From Streptomyces sp. P3 (GTDB taxonomy: Bacteria > Actinomycetota > Actinomycetes > Streptomycetales > Streptomycetaceae): a DNA stretch of 64,000 nucleotides. The notes below the pieces were generated by a model. It saw only the letters and a list, made by a program, of their open reading frames with translations, did no database searches and was not told where the DNA came from. Within the stretch, counting starts at the first letter, position 1, and every line of letters starts with the position of its first letter. The stretch is taken from positions 496,001-560,000 of the forward strand of contig NZ_CP028369.1 in assembly GCF_003032475.1 (NCBI RefSeq), read 5' to 3'. Positions 25,771 through 38,325 of this stretch are shown here, piece after piece. Position numbers and translations under genes: made by a program.

Positions 25771-27216
25771 TCAGCGGCCGGCCGTGTGACGGGGACGTGA
25801 GCGCAGGCCGGACGGACGGGGCTCGCGCGGCGGGAGTCGGTGCGGCGCGGGTCCGGTCAGGCCGGCCCGGTACAGCCCGTAGGTGATCCGCCGCCGGGCG
25901 GCCGCCTCGAGTTCGTCCCGCAGCGCGCCGGCGCGCAGCAGCGCCTCGGGGCCCAGCAGCCCTTCGACGACGGCCAGCGCACCGGCGATGTCGCCGTGGA
26001 CGAGGCGTTCACGGACGCCGGTGAGACAGTCCGGGCGGCGGTGGGCCTCGTCGACGGCCCGCAGGCACGGCAGCGGGGCTCCGCTCAGGGCGACCAGGAT
26101 TTCCTCCCGCCGGAGTTCGGCCGGGTCGTGGTCCAACGGGACGAGCACCCCGTCGACCAGGCCGATCCGGTGACGGGCTCCCCGGCACTCCACGAAACGC
26201 GGCTGTCCCGGCGGGTCGGCTGCCCCCCGGCGGTCGTGCGGCCGTACGTCCGGGACCAGGGCCGCGGCGACCAGCGGGTGCAGCCGGCCGGCGTCGATCG
26301 CGCCGACGCGCAGCAGCTCCAGGTCGGGCGGGGTCCAGGTGGCGGCGTCGGGCAGCACGGGCAGCGCCGGACCTTTTGCCGAGGCGGCGCCGGCTCCGCC
26401 GTCCCCGGCGGGCCTGACGCGCAGTGCGGGCGGCCCTGCTCCGCCGTCCCCGGCGCTGTCCAGGATCAGCCGGCGCCGTCCGCCGAGCCGCACCAGGACG
26501 GCGCCGCCGGAACCGTCCTCGGCCCGGAGCAGGATGTCCGCCTCGGCGGCCCACCGGTCGACGGCGGCGGTACGGCCGTCGGGCACCGCGCCCGGGGGCA
26601 GGGTGAGGCGCGAAGTCCGCCGGACGACGTCCTCCGGTTCACCCGGCGTCCGCGCCGCGGCCGCCCCGGACCGCGTGCGCAGCTCGTCCGTGCGGCGCGC
26701 GTCCCACAGGTGCCGGTGCAGGTCGAGACGGAACCGCCGGCTGGGGTGGGGGTGGGGGTGCGGATGGCCCGGGCCTGCGCCGTGCCCCGCGCGGAATCCC
26801 TCCCACAGGGTCAGGCTGATCCGCTGGCCCGAGTCCGCCCAGGTGGGCGGCGTGCGCACCACCAGATGCACCGGACGCCCGCCTCGCCCCGCGCCGTCGT
26901 ACCGCGCGAGGGCGACGGTCAGTCCGGGCCGCAGCAGCCCGTCGGGGGCGATTCTCGGCAGATGCCAGCGCAGCAGGTCGGGAGCCAGGTGCCGCAGGTC
27001 GGAGCGGAGCCGGGAGACGAACTCCCGGCCGTGGGAGACCGCCAGGGTTCGCAGGTCCAGATCGACATCCACGCCCGCGGCGGCGCAGGCGCCCGCCCAG
27101 TCGCCGGCCCGGCGGCGCGCCGTCGCGGTCTCGATCATGGAGGCCGGCACGGCGAACTCGCGCACGCGCGGCCAGAAGGAAAACGGGGAGTCCTCGTTCG
27201 CGAGGTGAGTCGTCAT
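25771..27216 (-). CDS. Uncharacterised protein linked to MoxR-vWA pair
   Basis: A 481-residue protein I do not recognise. It is Arg- and Ala-rich with a His-Pro repeat (HPHPHPHP near residue 155), an apparently folded N-terminal part (residues 10-150, including LTLWEGFRAG), a low-complexity Gly/Ala segment near 260-285 and a conserved-looking C-terminal half (PRFVECRGARHRIGLVDGVLVPLDHD, then LRAVDEAHRRPDCLTGVRERLVHGDI). No signal peptide or membrane segment is seen. The ATG at 27216 has AAGGTGA 6 bases upstream. Lying first in the same direction as the MoxR and vWA genes, it may be their substrate or third component; this is inference from position only. Confidence 0.7.
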   Translation of the reverse strand: MTTHLANEDSPFSFWPRVREFAVPASMIETATARRRAGDWAGACAAAGVDVDLDLRTLAVSHGREFVSRLRSDLRHLAPDLLRWHLPRIAPDGLLRPGLTVALARYDGAGRGGRPVHLVVRTPPTWADSGQRISLTLWEGFRAGHGAGPGHPHPHPHPSRRFRLDLHRHLWDARRTDELRTRSGAAAARTPGEPEDVVRRTSRLTLPPGAVPDGRTAAVDRWAAEADILLRAEDGSGGAVLVRLGGRRRLILDSAGDGGAGPPALRVRPAGDGGAGAASAKGPALPVLPDAATWTPPDLELLRVGAIDAGRLHPLVAAALVPDVRPHDRRGAADPPGQPRFVECRGARHRIGLVDGVLVPLDHDPAELRREEILVALSGAPLPCLRAVDEAHRRPDCLTGVRERLVHGDIAGALAVVEGLLGPEALLRAGALRDELEAAARRRITYGLYRAGLTGPAPHRLPPREPRPSGLRSRPRHTAGR

Positions 27217-27316
27217 CAGCACTCACCTTGCGCGGACGGGTCCCCCGATCTGTCGACAGAAGGAGTAGTCATCGCGGGGAGCATAGCGGCCGTGCCGGTG
27301 ACCCGGCCAGAGATTT

Positions 27317-27370
27317 CCGCCGCCCGCCCGCACGCCCACCGGGTGCGGCGGGTGTGCGGGCGGGCGGCGG
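27317..27370 (-). terminator. Terminator of glgP
   Basis: A perfect 17-bp stem (arms 27317-27333 and 27354-27370, left arm CCGCCGCCCGCCCGCAC) with a 20-base loop, located 50 bases downstream of the glgP stop codon. It separates glgP from the MoxR group. Confidence 0.8.
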
Positions 27371-27420
27371 TGCGTGCACGGGCGGGCCGGCCGGCCGAGG
27401 CGCGGGACGCGTGCGTCGGG

Positions 27421-30045
27421 TCAGCGCAGCAGGACGCCCGCTCCTTCGACCGCCTCCTCGGACGGCGCCTCCACCAGCCCCAGTTCGGCGCCGGACGCCA
27501 GCAGGCGGTGGGCCGGGAGGATGCGTACCGTGTACCCGAAGGGGCCCGTGCGGTCCAGCGACAGCGGGCCCTCGTAGACCCACCTGCCCTCCAGGTCCGG
27601 GCCGCCCGCCGGTTTCAGCGGGACCGTGGCCGCGTCCGTGATGCGGTCCTCCTCGTCGACGCGGCCCGAGACCGCCTGCACCTCGACGTCGTCGGGGGTG
27701 AGTTCGCCGAGGCGCACGCGCACCCGCAGGGCGAGGGTCGTGCCCAGCTCGGCCGAGACGGTGGCCGCCGACGTCTCCACGTGGTCGACCGCCACCGCGT
27801 GCCAGGCCGCCCGCACCCGCTGCTTCCAGCCGGCGAGTTCCCGCGCCGTGCCGGGGACCATCGCCCGGTGCGCGTGGGCGGCCGGGGTGTAGAGCCGCTC
27901 CACGTACTCGCGGACCATGCGTCCCGCCAGCACCTTCGGGCCGAGCAGGGTGAGGGTCCGGCGGACCATCTCGATCCAGCGGTCGGGCAGTCCCGCCCGC
28001 CCGCGCTCGTAGAAGCGCGGCGTGATGCGCTGTTCCAGGAGGTCGTACAGGGCCGTCGCCTCGATGTCGTCCCGGCGGTCCGGGTCGGTTCCGGCGCCGT
28101 CCGCGGTGGGGATGGCCCAGCCGAAGTCCGGCTGGAACCACTCGTCCCACCAGCCGTCCAGGACGGACAGGTTGAGGCAGCCGTTGAGCGCGGCCTTCAT
28201 ACCGGACGTGCCGCACGCCTCCAGCGGGCGGAGCGGGTTGTTGAGCCAGATGTCGCAGCCGGGGTACAGCTTCTGCGCCATGGCCATGCCGTAGTCGGGC
28301 AGGAAGACGATGCGGTGCCGGACCCGCGGGTCGTCGGTGAACCGGACGAGTTCCTGCACCAGGCGTTTGCCGCCGTCGTCCGCCGGATGCGCCTTGCCCG
28401 CGACGACGATCTGGATGGGCCGCTCCGGGTGCAGCAGCAGTTTCATGAGCCGGTCCGGGTCCCGCAGCATCAGCGTCAGGCGCTTGTACGAGGGGACCCG
28501 GCGTGCGAAGCCGATGGTGAGGACGTCGGGATCCAGGACGCCGTCGATCCATCCCAGCTCGGCGCTCGCCGCTCCTCGTTGACGCCACGAGGCGCGCAGT
28601 CGCCGGCGCGCCTCCAGCACCAGCTGCTCGCGCAGCTCGCGGCGCAGCTCCCAGATGTCCTGGTCGGGGATGTCGGCTACGGAGTCCCAGCGGTCGGAGC
28701 CGCCGACGCTGAGGGCGTCCTCGGCGCGCTCGGCGCCGATCTGCCGGGCGCCGAGGCGCAGCACCTGCGGGGCCACCCAGGTCGGGGCGTGCACGCCGTT
28801 GGTGACGGAGGTGATGGGCACCTCCTCGGGGTCGAAGCCGGGCCACAGGCCGGAGAACATCCCACGGCTGACCTGACCGTGCAGCAGCGACACCCCGTTC
28901 GCGCGCTGCGCCAGTCGCAGCCCCATGACGGCCATGTTGAAGAGGTTCGGCTCACCGCCGGGGTAGGTCTCCATGCCCAGCCGCAGGATGCGGTCGACGT
29001 CCATCCGGGGCAGTTCGGCGTCGGGGCCGAAGTGCCGGGCGACCAGGTCCCGGTCGAAGCGGTCGATGCCGGCCGGGACGGGCGTGTGCGTGGTGAAGAC
29101 GGTCCCGGCCCGGACCGCCTCCAGTGCCGCGTCGAAGTCCAGCCCCGCGTCGCCGAGTTCGGCGATGCGTTCCAGACCGAGGAAGCCGGCGTGGCCCTCG
29201 TTGGTGTGGAAGACCTCGGGCTCGGGGTGACCGGTCAGCCGGCAGTACGTGCGCACCGCCCGGACACCTCCTATGCCGAGCAGCATCTCCTGCAGCAGCC
29301 GGTGTTCGCTGCCGCCGCCGTAGAGCCGGTCGGTCACCCCGCGCTCGCCGAGGTCGTTCTCCTCGACGTCGGAGTCGAGCATGAGCAGCGGGACCCGGCC
29401 GACCTGCGCCAGCCACACGCGGGCGTGCAACTGCCTGCCCGCGGGCAGGGCGAGGGAGATCCGGGCCGGCGTGCCGTCCTCCTCCTTCAGGAGGGTCACC
29501 GGCAGCTCGTTGGGGTCCAGGACGGGGTAGTGCTCCTGCTGCCAGCCGTCCCGCGAGAGGGTCTGGCGGAAGTAGCCGTGCCGGTAGAGCAGGCCCACGC
29601 CGATCAGCGGCACGCCCAGGTCGCTGGCCGCCTTCAGATGGTCGCCGGCGAGGATGCCCAGGCCGCCGGAGTACTGGGGCAGCGCGGCGGTGATGCCGAA
29701 CTCGGGCGAGAAGTAGGCGACGGCGGCCGGGAGTCCGGCGGCGGCGGGCTGCGCCTGGTACCAGCGCTCGCCGCTCACGTAGTCGTGCAGGTCCCCGGCG
29801 GCGGCGGCGAGCCGGCGCAGGAAGCGGCGGTCCTCGGCGAGTTCGAGGAGGCGTGCCGGGGGCACGCCTCCGAGCAGTCTGACCGGGTCGCCGTCCGAGC
29901 GGGCCCAGCGCTCGGGATCGACGGAGCGGAAGAGATCGCGGGTCTCCGCGTGCCAGGACCAGCGCAGGTTTCGGGCCAGGTCGCTGAGCGGTCGGAGAGG
30001 TTCGGGGAGGAGGGGTCGGACGGTGAATCGACGGATCGCCTTCAC
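27421..30045 (-). CDS. glgP: Alpha-glucan (glycogen/maltodextrin) phosphorylase
   Basis: An 874-residue GT35 phosphorylase that releases glucose 1-phosphate from alpha-1,4-glucan ends. It is of the shorter, non-allosteric type: YFSPEFGI, YSGGLGILAGDHLKAASDLG, VFHTNEGHAGFL and SVTNGVHAPTW are the usual blocks, and the pyridoxal phosphate Lys lies in EACGTSGMKAALNG. A DUF3417 N-terminal segment (RNLRWSWHAETRDLF) is present as in actinobacterial enzymes. The GTG at 30045 has GAGGTGG 3 bases upstream. It is divergent from glgE, so synthesis via maltose 1-phosphate and breakdown share a 361-base control region. Confidence 0.93.
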   Translation of the reverse strand: MKAIRRFTVRPLLPEPLRPLSDLARNLRWSWHAETRDLFRSVDPERWARSDGDPVRLLGGVPPARLLELAEDRRFLRRLAAAAGDLHDYVSGERWYQAQPAAAGLPAAVAYFSPEFGITAALPQYSGGLGILAGDHLKAASDLGVPLIGVGLLYRHGYFRQTLSRDGWQQEHYPVLDPNELPVTLLKEEDGTPARISLALPAGRQLHARVWLAQVGRVPLLMLDSDVEENDLGERGVTDRLYGGGSEHRLLQEMLLGIGGVRAVRTYCRLTGHPEPEVFHTNEGHAGFLGLERIAELGDAGLDFDAALEAVRAGTVFTTHTPVPAGIDRFDRDLVARHFGPDAELPRMDVDRILRLGMETYPGGEPNLFNMAVMGLRLAQRANGVSLLHGQVSRGMFSGLWPGFDPEEVPITSVTNGVHAPTWVAPQVLRLGARQIGAERAEDALSVGGSDRWDSVADIPDQDIWELRRELREQLVLEARRRLRASWRQRGAASAELGWIDGVLDPDVLTIGFARRVPSYKRLTLMLRDPDRLMKLLLHPERPIQIVVAGKAHPADDGGKRLVQELVRFTDDPRVRHRIVFLPDYGMAMAQKLYPGCDIWLNNPLRPLEACGTSGMKAALNGCLNLSVLDGWWDEWFQPDFGWAIPTADGAGTDPDRRDDIEATALYDLLEQRITPRFYERGRAGLPDRWIEMVRRTLTLLGPKVLAGRMVREYVERLYTPAAHAHRAMVPGTARELAGWKQRVRAAWHAVAVDHVETSAATVSAELGTTLALRVRVRLGELTPDDVEVQAVSGRVDEEDRITDAATVPLKPAGGPDLEGRWVYEGPLSLDRTGPFGYTVRILPAHRLLASGAELGLVEAPSEEAVEGAGVLLR

Positions 30046-30406
30046 ATTCCACCTCGGCGTTGCGCGTTCGCTTGATGGGCGCACGGCAGTGTGCGTCCAC
30101 GTCTGCTACGACGGTACCGGCGTCGGCGGCGGCCTTGCCGGGGGCTGGCCGGAGCCCTGCGGCGAAGGGCCGAAAATCCCGCTTTCACTCCCCTGGGCCA
30201 CCTTGTGGGGCTTCGCCCCGCGCGAGAGGGTGCCAGTGGTGCGCCCGGCGACGCCGGCGCACCGAGTCGGATATCGACGTGAGGAGTTAACAACGGGCCG
30301 GATTGCTCACCCGCACAGGGTGGAAGGCTCCTCCGGTACTCCCTCGCAGGACCCACCTCCCACCACATCCATCCGCCCACCCCCCTTGATGCGGACAGGA
30401 GCGGTC
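30046..30406. other. Divergent control region between glgP and glgE
   Basis: No gene is seen. The stretch contains a near-perfect inverted repeat around 30237-30262 (GGTGCGCC...GGCGCACC, one bulged base) and a small GGGGCTTCGCCCC hairpin near 30208. Both would lie in a glgE leader if transcription starts upstream of them. AGGAG at 30397-30401, 5 bases before the ATG, is the glgE ribosome site. Promoters for both directions should be here, but no convincing -35/-10 pair was found. Confidence 0.4.
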
Positions 30407-32673
30407 ATGCCGGCCAGGCACCACCCCTCGACACCCCCCAAGAAGACCTCCAGGAACGCCAAGGACGCCAAGGACCCTGCGGACGCCAAGGACTCCAAGG
30501 ACGCCAAGGACTCCAAGGGCCGTACGGACTCCAAGGAACCGAAGAGCGCGAAGGGCTCCAAGGGCCCCAGGAACGCGAAGCCGGCGAAGAACGCCGAGCC
30601 CGCCGAGGCCGCAACGCCCACCGGCCGCACCCATGACACCGGGCAGGGCGAAGCCGCCGAAGTCACCGCGGCCGAGGCGGCCACCTCCGTGGGGCGCATA
30701 CCCGTCCTCGACGTCCGTCCGCTGGTCCAGCAGGGACGCCGGCCCGCCAAGGCGGTCGTCGGCGAGACGTTCGAGGTCTCGGCGACCGTGTTCCGCGAAG
30801 GGCACGACGCCGTCGCGGCCAACGTCGTACTGCGCGATCCGGACGGCGCCCCCGGGCCGTGGACGCCGATGCGCGAACTCGCCCCGGGCACCGACCGCTG
30901 GGGCGCGGACGTCACCCCGGACGCGACCGGCCGCTGGACGTACACCGTGGAGGCGTGGGGGGATCCCGTCTCCACCTGGCGGCACCACGCCGGCGTGAAG
31001 GTGCCCGCCGGGATGGACACGGAGTCGGTCCTCGAGGAGGGCGCGCGTCTGTACGAGCGGGCGGCGGACGGAGTGCCGAGCGGCCCGGAGCGCAAGGCGG
31101 TGCTGATCGCCGTCGAGGCCCTGCGCGACGAGAGCCGTCCCGCCGTCTCCCGGCTGGCCGCGGCGTTGACGCCGGAGGTGGACGCGGTGCTGGCGCGGTT
31201 TCCGCTGCGGGAGCTGGTGACCGCGTCGGAGCCGCTGCCCCTGCTGGTGGAACGCGAACGCGCCCTGTACGGCTCCTGGTACGAGTTCTTCCCCCGCTCC
31301 GAGGGCACCCCGCAGCAGCCGCACGGCACGTTCCGCACCGCCGCCCGCAGACTCCCCGCGATCGCCGCGATGGGCTTCGACGTCGTCTACCTCCCCCCGG
31401 TCCACCCCATCGGCACCACCTTCCGCAAGGGCCGCAACAACACCCTCGACCCCGGGCCCGACGACGTCGGTGTGCCCTGGGCGATCGGCTCGCCGGAGGG
31501 CGGCCACGACGCCGTCCACCCCGCGCTGGGCACCCTGGAGGACTTCACCTGGTTCGTCGGACAGGCCCGCGCCCTGGGCCTGGAGATCGCCCTCGACTTC
31601 GCCCTGCAGTGCTCCCCCGACCACCCCTGGGTGCACAAGCACCCGGAGTGGTTCCACCACCGCCCCGACGGCACCATCGCCTACGCCGAGAACCCGCCGA
31701 AGAAGTACCAGGACATCCACCCGATCGCGTTCGACGCCGACATGAAGGGCCTCGTCGCGGAGACCGTACGGGTGCTGCGGCACTGGATGTCGCACGGGGT
31801 GCGGATCTTCCGCGTCGACAACCCGCACACCAAGCCGGTCGTCTTCTGGGAACGGGTCATCACCGAGGTCAACCGCACCGACCCCGACGTGATCTTCCTG
31901 GCCGAGGCGTTCACCCGGCCCGCGATGATGCACACCCTCGCCCAGATCGGCTTCCAGCAGTCCTACACCTACTTCACCTGGCGTACCACCAAGGACGAGC
32001 TGACCGACTACCTCACCGAGCTGTCGGGGCAGGCCGCCTCGTACATGCGGCCCAACTTCTTCGCCAACACCCCCGACATCCTGCCCGCCCACCTCCAGCA
32101 CGGCGGCCGGCCCGCCTTCGAGGCCCGCGCCGTCCTGGCCGCCACCCTCTCCCCCACCTGGGGCCTCTACAGCGGCTACGAACTCTGCGAGAACACCCCC
32201 CTGCGCGAGGGCGGCGAGGAATACCTCGACTCCGAGAAATACCAGCTCACCCCCCGCGACTGGGAGACCGCCGAACGCGAGGGCCGCACCATCGCCCCCC
32301 TCGTCACCCGCCTCAACGAGATCCGACGGGCCAACCCCGCCCTGCACCGACTGCGCAACCTCCGGTTCCACCACACCGACAAGGAAGCGGTGATCGCCTA
32401 CTCGAAGACGAGCTCGGACAGCAGCGGATCGAACACGGTTCTGGTGGTCGTCAACCTCGACCCCCACCACACCCAGGAGGCGACGGTCTCGTTGGACATG
32501 CCGCAACTCGGCCTGGACTGGCACGAGTCGGTGCCGGTGCGCGACGAGCTCACCGGCGAGACCTACCACTGGGGCAGGGCCAACTACGTGCGCCTCGAAC
32601 CGGGTATCCGGCCCGCGCACGTATGCACCGTCCTGCGACCGTCCTACCCGCAGAGCGGAGGGTCACCCACATC

Positions 32674-32677
<4 letters not shown>
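30407..32677 (+). CDS. glgE: Alpha-1,4-glucan:maltose-1-phosphate maltosyltransferase GlgE
   Basis: A 756-residue GH13_3 enzyme that adds maltose from maltose 1-phosphate to alpha-glucan chains. The catalytic set is complete: nucleophile Asp471 in [11 protein letters not shown], acid/base Glu500 in [10 protein letters not shown], and Asp557 in ANTPDI. These lie 77 positions later than Asp394, Glu423 and Asp480 recalled for S. coelicolor GlgE1. The shift comes from an N-terminal tail of about 80 residues rich in Lys, Asp and Ser ([14 protein letters not shown]) before the conserved [21 protein letters not shown] 30407 has AGGAG 5 bases upstream. It overlaps treS by ATGA and heads the operon treS-mak-glgB. 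Confidence 0.95.
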
Positions 32678-34374
<1,697 letters not shown>

Positions 34375-34385
34375 AACCCCGCATC

Positions 34386-34405
34386 GGGGCGGTTTCCGCC
34401 GCCCC
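34386..34405 (+). terminator. Short hairpin between treS and maltokinase gene
   Basis: A 7-bp stem (GGGGCGG / CCGCCCC) with a 6-base loop lies 12 bases after the treS stop codon. Given the operon context it is more likely a partial attenuator or mRNA-processing element than a full terminator. Confidence 0.35.
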
Positions 34406-34460
34406 GCCCGGGGCACGCATCAGTAACACCCCGACCCCCCGGGGAAAGGAATGTGACGTA

Positions 34461-35849
34461 ATGGCGGAAACTGTCACACTCTCCGGCAAGACGAGCCCCG
34501 ACCTCCTCGCCTCCCTGGACCCCCTGCTGCGCGAGTGGCTGCCCCGGCAGCGCTGGTTCGCCGGCAAGGGACGTCCGGTCACCGGGTTCTCGCTGGTGGC
34601 GGCCACCGAACTGCTGCCGGCCGGAGCGCGGCTGGGCCTGTACCACCTGCTGGTGCGCGCCCGGCAGGGCGCGGCCCCGGGCGACTGCTACCAGCTGCTG
34701 ATCGGCGTCCGCGCGGCTCTGCCGCCCCGGCTCGCGCCCGCGCTGATCGGGCACGTGACCCAGGGGCCGCTGACCGGGCGGACCGTCTTCGACGCGCTGT
34801 ACGACACCCGGCCGGCCGAGCTGCTGCTGGAGGCGCTGCGCACCGGTACGCGGATCGGCGCGCTGCGTTGCGAGCGCGACCCGCAGCAGGAGATCCGGTC
34901 GGGGCTGGTCCCGCGCCGGCTGACGGGAGAGCAGTCGAACTCGTCCGTGATCTATGGAGATACGTTCATCCTGAAGCTGTTGCGCCGGGTGGTGCCCGGC
35001 GTCAACCCGGACCTGGAGCTGCCGCTGGCGCTGGCCCGCGAGGGCTGCCCCCGGGTGCCCGCGCCGACCGCGTGGATGCGGGCGGACCTCGCCGGCCACG
35101 GGAGCGAGGACGAGTCGTACGTCCTGGGCGTGCTCCAGCCGTATGTGCAGGGCGCGGCGGACGGCTGGGAGCTGGCGCTGCGGGAACTGGCCAAGGGCGA
35201 GGACTTCGTCGCCGAGGCGAGGGCGCTGGGCCGGGCGACGGCCGAGGTGCACGGGGCGCTGGCCCGGGCGCTGCCGACGGCCACGCTGGGCCAGGCGCAG
35301 CTGGGGCCGGCGGTGCACGGCATGGTCGAGCGGCTCGACGCGGCCGCGCAGGCGGTGCCCGCACTGCGTCCGTACGCGCCCGCGCTGCGCACCGCCTTCA
35401 CCGCGCTGGCCGGCCTCGCGGCCGAGGGCCGCACCTGGACCGCCCAGCGCGTCCACGGCGACCTGCACCTCGGACAGTGTCTGCGCGCCGCCTCGGGCGA
35501 GTGGTCGCTGATCGACTTCGAGGGCGAGCCGGCCAGACCGCTGGGCGAGCGCCGGATGCCGCAGCCGGCCGTGCGGGACGTGGCGGGCATGCTGCGCTCC
35601 TTCGACTACGCGGCCCACTCCGCCGACCCGCCGGCCCCGGGCTGGGCGCACGCCTGCCGGGCGGCCTACTGCTCCGGGTACGCCGAGGCGGCGGGCGTCG
35701 ATCCGCGGACCGACCCCGTGCTGCTGCGGGCCTACGAGACGGACAAGGCGATCTACGAGGTCGTCTACGAGGCCCGGCACCGGCCGGACTGGCTCCCCGT
35801 GCCCCTGTCCGCGATACGACGCCTCGCCGCACCCCCCGACCTGCCTTGA
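34461..35849 (+). CDS. mak: Maltokinase (Pep2/Mak)
   Basis: A 462-residue ATP-dependent kinase making maltose 1-phosphate, the GlgE substrate. The N-terminal cap has [13 protein letters not shown], typical of the family. The kinase core has [20 protein letters not shown] (ATP-binding Lys), the catalytic loop [12 protein letters not shown] with catalytic Asp, and the metal-binding [19 protein letters not shown] at 34461 is preceded by AAAGGA ten bases upstream; an earlier GTG runs straight into TAA. The gene sits between treS and glgB in the standard trehalose-to-glucan order. Confidence 0.94.
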   Translation: MAETVTLSGKTSPDLLASLDPLLREWLPRQRWFAGKGRPVTGFSLVAATELLPAGARLGLYHLLVRARQGAAPGDCYQLLIGVRAALPPRLAPALIGHVTQGPLTGRTVFDALYDTRPAELLLEALRTGTRIGALRCERDPQQEIRSGLVPRRLTGEQSNSSVIYGDTFILKLLRRVVPGVNPDLELPLALAREGCPRVPAPTAWMRADLAGHGSEDESYVLGVLQPYVQGAADGWELALRELAKGEDFVAEARALGRATAEVHGALARALPTATLGQAQLGPAVHGMVERLDAAAQAVPALRPYAPALRTAFTALAGLAAEGRTWTAQRVHGDLHLGQCLRAASGEWSLIDFEGEPARPLGERRMPQPAVRDVAGMLRSFDYAAHSADPPAPGWAHACRAAYCSGYAEAAGVDPRTDPVLLRAYETDKAIYEVVYEARHRPDWLPVPLSAIRRLAAPPDLP

Positions 35850-35862
35850 GGAGGCTCCGCCC

Positions 35863-38289
35863 GTGACCCCGAAGAAGGTCGAGAAGGCCGCCACACAGAA
35901 CAGCAGGTCTCCCGTCGCACCACCGGCGGACGACTCCGCACCACAGGCGCGCCGCTCGCCGACGCCGGACGGCGCACCGGAGACGGACGTCTCACCGCAG
36001 GCGGGCTCCTCCGCGCAGGCCGGCCCCCGGCCGGAGACGGACGTCTCGCCGCAGGCCGACCCGCTGCCGCAGGCGGACCCCTCGTCCGGGGCGGTCGCGG
36101 AGTTCCGGAGCGCCCCGGACGCCGCCGACCGCGCGCGTCTGCTGGAGGGCACGCATCACGACCCGCACTCCGTGCTGGGCGCGCACCCCGCGCCGGGCGG
36201 GGTGGTGTTCCGGGCGCTGCGCCCGTACGCGCGGGCGGTGGAGGTCGTCGCCGGCGAGCTGCGCGCCGTGCTCCACGACGACGGCGACGGGTTCTTCTCC
36301 GGTCTGCTGCCGCTCACCCGGCCGCCGGACTACCGGCTCCTCGTGACGTACGAGGACACGACCGTGGAGACCGAGGACTCCTATCGCTTCACGCCCACCC
36401 TGGGCGAGCTGGACCTGCACCTGATCGGCGAGGGGCGGCACGAGCAGTTGTGGACGGTGCTCGGCGCGCACCCGAGGACCCACCAGGGCGTGAGCGGCAC
36501 GGGTTTCGCCGTGTGGGCCCCGAACGCGCGCGGCGTCCGGCTGGCGGGCACGTTCAACTACTGGGACGGCACCGGGTGTCCGATGCGGTCCCTCGGGTCG
36601 TCCGGGGTGTGGGAGCTGTTCCTGCCCGGGGTCGGCGAGGGCGCGCTGTACAAGTTCGACATCACTCGTCCCGACGGCTCGCACACCCTGCGCGCCGACC
36701 CCATGGCGCGGCGTACGGAGGTCCCGCCGGCCACGTCGTCGGTCGTGGACGCCTCGCTGTACGAGTGGGGTGACGCCGAGTGGCTGGCCCGGCGGGCCGA
36801 GATACCCGTGCACGAGGCCCCGTTCTCCGTGTACGAGCTTCATCTGGCGTCCTGGCGACCAGGCCTGACGTATCGTCAGCTGGCCGAGCAGCTGCCCGCC
36901 TATGTGCGGGACCTCGGCTTCACGCACGTCGAGCTGATGCCGGTCGCCGAGCATCCCTTCGGCGGGTCCTGGGGCTACCAGGTCACCGGCTTCTACGCGC
37001 CCACCGCCCGCCTGGGCACTCCGGACGACTTCAGGTACCTGGTGGACGCGCTGCACCGGGCCGGCATCGGCGTCCTGATGGACTGGGTGCCGGCGCACTT
37101 CCCGCGCGACGAGTGGGCCCTCGCCGAGTTCGACGGGCGGCCGCTGTACGAGCACGCGGACCCGTTGCGCGCCGCCCACCCCGACTGGGGGACGCTGGAG
37201 TTCGACTTCGGCCGGCGTGAGGTGCGCAACTTCCTGGTGGCGAACGCCACTTACTGGTGCGAGGAGTTCCACATCGACGGCCTGCGGGTGGACGCCGTCG
37301 CCTCCATGCTCTACCTGGACTACTCGCGCGAGGCGGGCCAGTGGACGCCGAACGAGCACGGCGGCCGGGAGAACCTGGACGCGGTGGCCTTCCTGCAGGA
37401 GATGAACGCGACGGTGTACCGCCGCAACCCGGGCGTCGTGACGATCGCCGAGGAGTCCACCGCGTGGGACGGGGTGACCCGGGCCACCCACCACTCGGGT
37501 CCCAGCGGCTTCGGCGGCCTCGGTTTCGGGCTGAAGTGGAACATGGGCTGGATGCACGACTCGCTCGCGTACATGAGTCACGAGCCGGTGCACCGCAGGT
37601 ACCACCACCACGAGATGACGTTCTCGATGGTGTACGCGTACAGCGAGAACTACGTGCTGCCGATCTCCCACGACGAGGTCGTGCACGGCAAGCGGTCGCT
37701 GGTGTCGAAGATGCCGGGCGACTGGTGGCGGCAGCGCGCCGACCTGCGGGCGTACCTGGCGTACATGTGGGCCCATCCGGGCAAGCAGCTGCTCTTCATG
37801 GGGCAGGAGTTCGCGCAGGGCGCGGAGTGGTCCGAGGCGCACGGGCCCGACTGGTGGCTGCTGGATCCGGCGTACGGGGCGGAGGCCGACCACCGGGGCG
37901 TGCGGGACCTGGTCCGCGACCTCAACGCCGTCTACCGGGCGGTGCCCGCCCTGTGGCAGCGGGACACCGATCCGGCGGGCTTCGAGTGGGTGGTCGGGGA
38001 CGCCGCCGAGGACAACGTCTTCGCCTTCCTGCGGCGCGACGCGGAGGGCTCCTTGCTGCTGTCCGTCTCCAACCTGTCCCCCGTCGTCCGCCGGGACTAC
38101 CGGCTGGGGGTCCCGGACGACGTCCCGGCCTGGCACGAGGCCCTCAACACCGACGCCGAGCGGTACGGCGGCAGCGGCGTCGGCCACCCCGACCCGGTCA
38201 AGCCGGAGCCGCAGGGCTCGCACGGCAGGCCGGCGAGCATCCGGCTGACGCTGCCCCCGCTGGCGACCGTGTGGCTGCGGCCCGCCTGA
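35863..38289 (+). CDS. glgB: 1,4-alpha-glucan branching enzyme GlgB
   Basis: An 808-residue GH13_9 enzyme forming alpha-1,6 branches. Two N-terminal CBM48-type domains ([17 protein letters not shown] and [20 protein letters not shown]) precede the barrel. Catalytic Asp is in [20 protein letters not shown], Glu in [11 protein letters not shown], and the transition-state Asp in [13 protein letters not shown] low-complexity tail of about 80 residues at the start contains the repeated ETDVSPQA and many Pro/Ala/Gln; the conserved enzyme starts near [21 protein letters not shown] 35863 has GAGGAG 9 bases upstream. It ends the glgE-treS-mak-glgB operon. Confidence 0.95.
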   Translation: MTPKKVEKAATQNSRSPVAPPADDSAPQARRSPTPDGAPETDVSPQAGSSAQAGPRPETDVSPQADPLPQADPSSGAVAEFRSAPDAADRARLLEGTHHDPHSVLGAHPAPGGVVFRALRPYARAVEVVAGELRAVLHDDGDGFFSGLLPLTRPPDYRLLVTYEDTTVETEDSYRFTPTLGELDLHLIGEGRHEQLWTVLGAHPRTHQGVSGTGFAVWAPNARGVRLAGTFNYWDGTGCPMRSLGSSGVWELFLPGVGEGALYKFDITRPDGSHTLRADPMARRTEVPPATSSVVDASLYEWGDAEWLARRAEIPVHEAPFSVYELHLASWRPGLTYRQLAEQLPAYVRDLGFTHVELMPVAEHPFGGSWGYQVTGFYAPTARLGTPDDFRYLVDALHRAGIGVLMDWVPAHFPRDEWALAEFDGRPLYEHADPLRAAHPDWGTLEFDFGRREVRNFLVANATYWCEEFHIDGLRVDAVASMLYLDYSREAGQWTPNEHGGRENLDAVAFLQEMNATVYRRNPGVVTIAEESTAWDGVTRATHHSGPSGFGGLGFGLKWNMGWMHDSLAYMSHEPVHRRYHHHEMTFSMVYAYSENYVLPISHDEVVHGKRSLVSKMPGDWWRQRADLRAYLAYMWAHPGKQLLFMGQEFAQGAEWSEAHGPDWWLLDPAYGAEADHRGVRDLVRDLNAVYRAVPALWQRDTDPAGFEWVVGDAAEDNVFAFLRRDAEGSLLLSVSNLSPVVRRDYRLGVPDDVPAWHEALNTDAERYGGSGVGHPDPVKPEPQGSHGRPASIRLTLPPLATVWLRPA

Positions 38290-38325
38290 GCCTGTCCGCG
38301 CCCGTGCCGGCCCGCGCCGGCGCCG

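Noticed and set aside
25840..30075. A 1411-codon open frame on the plus strand
   Set aside because: It lies opposite glgP and the MoxR-linked gene, has shadow composition (Gly/Arg/Val/Pro-rich) and no domain; high GC makes such frames common.
30046..30406. Coding extension of glgE upstream of 30407
   Set aside because: The frame is open back to 30023, but the ATG at 30407 has an ideal ribosome site and the upstream translation is antisense to the glgP start with no family similarity.
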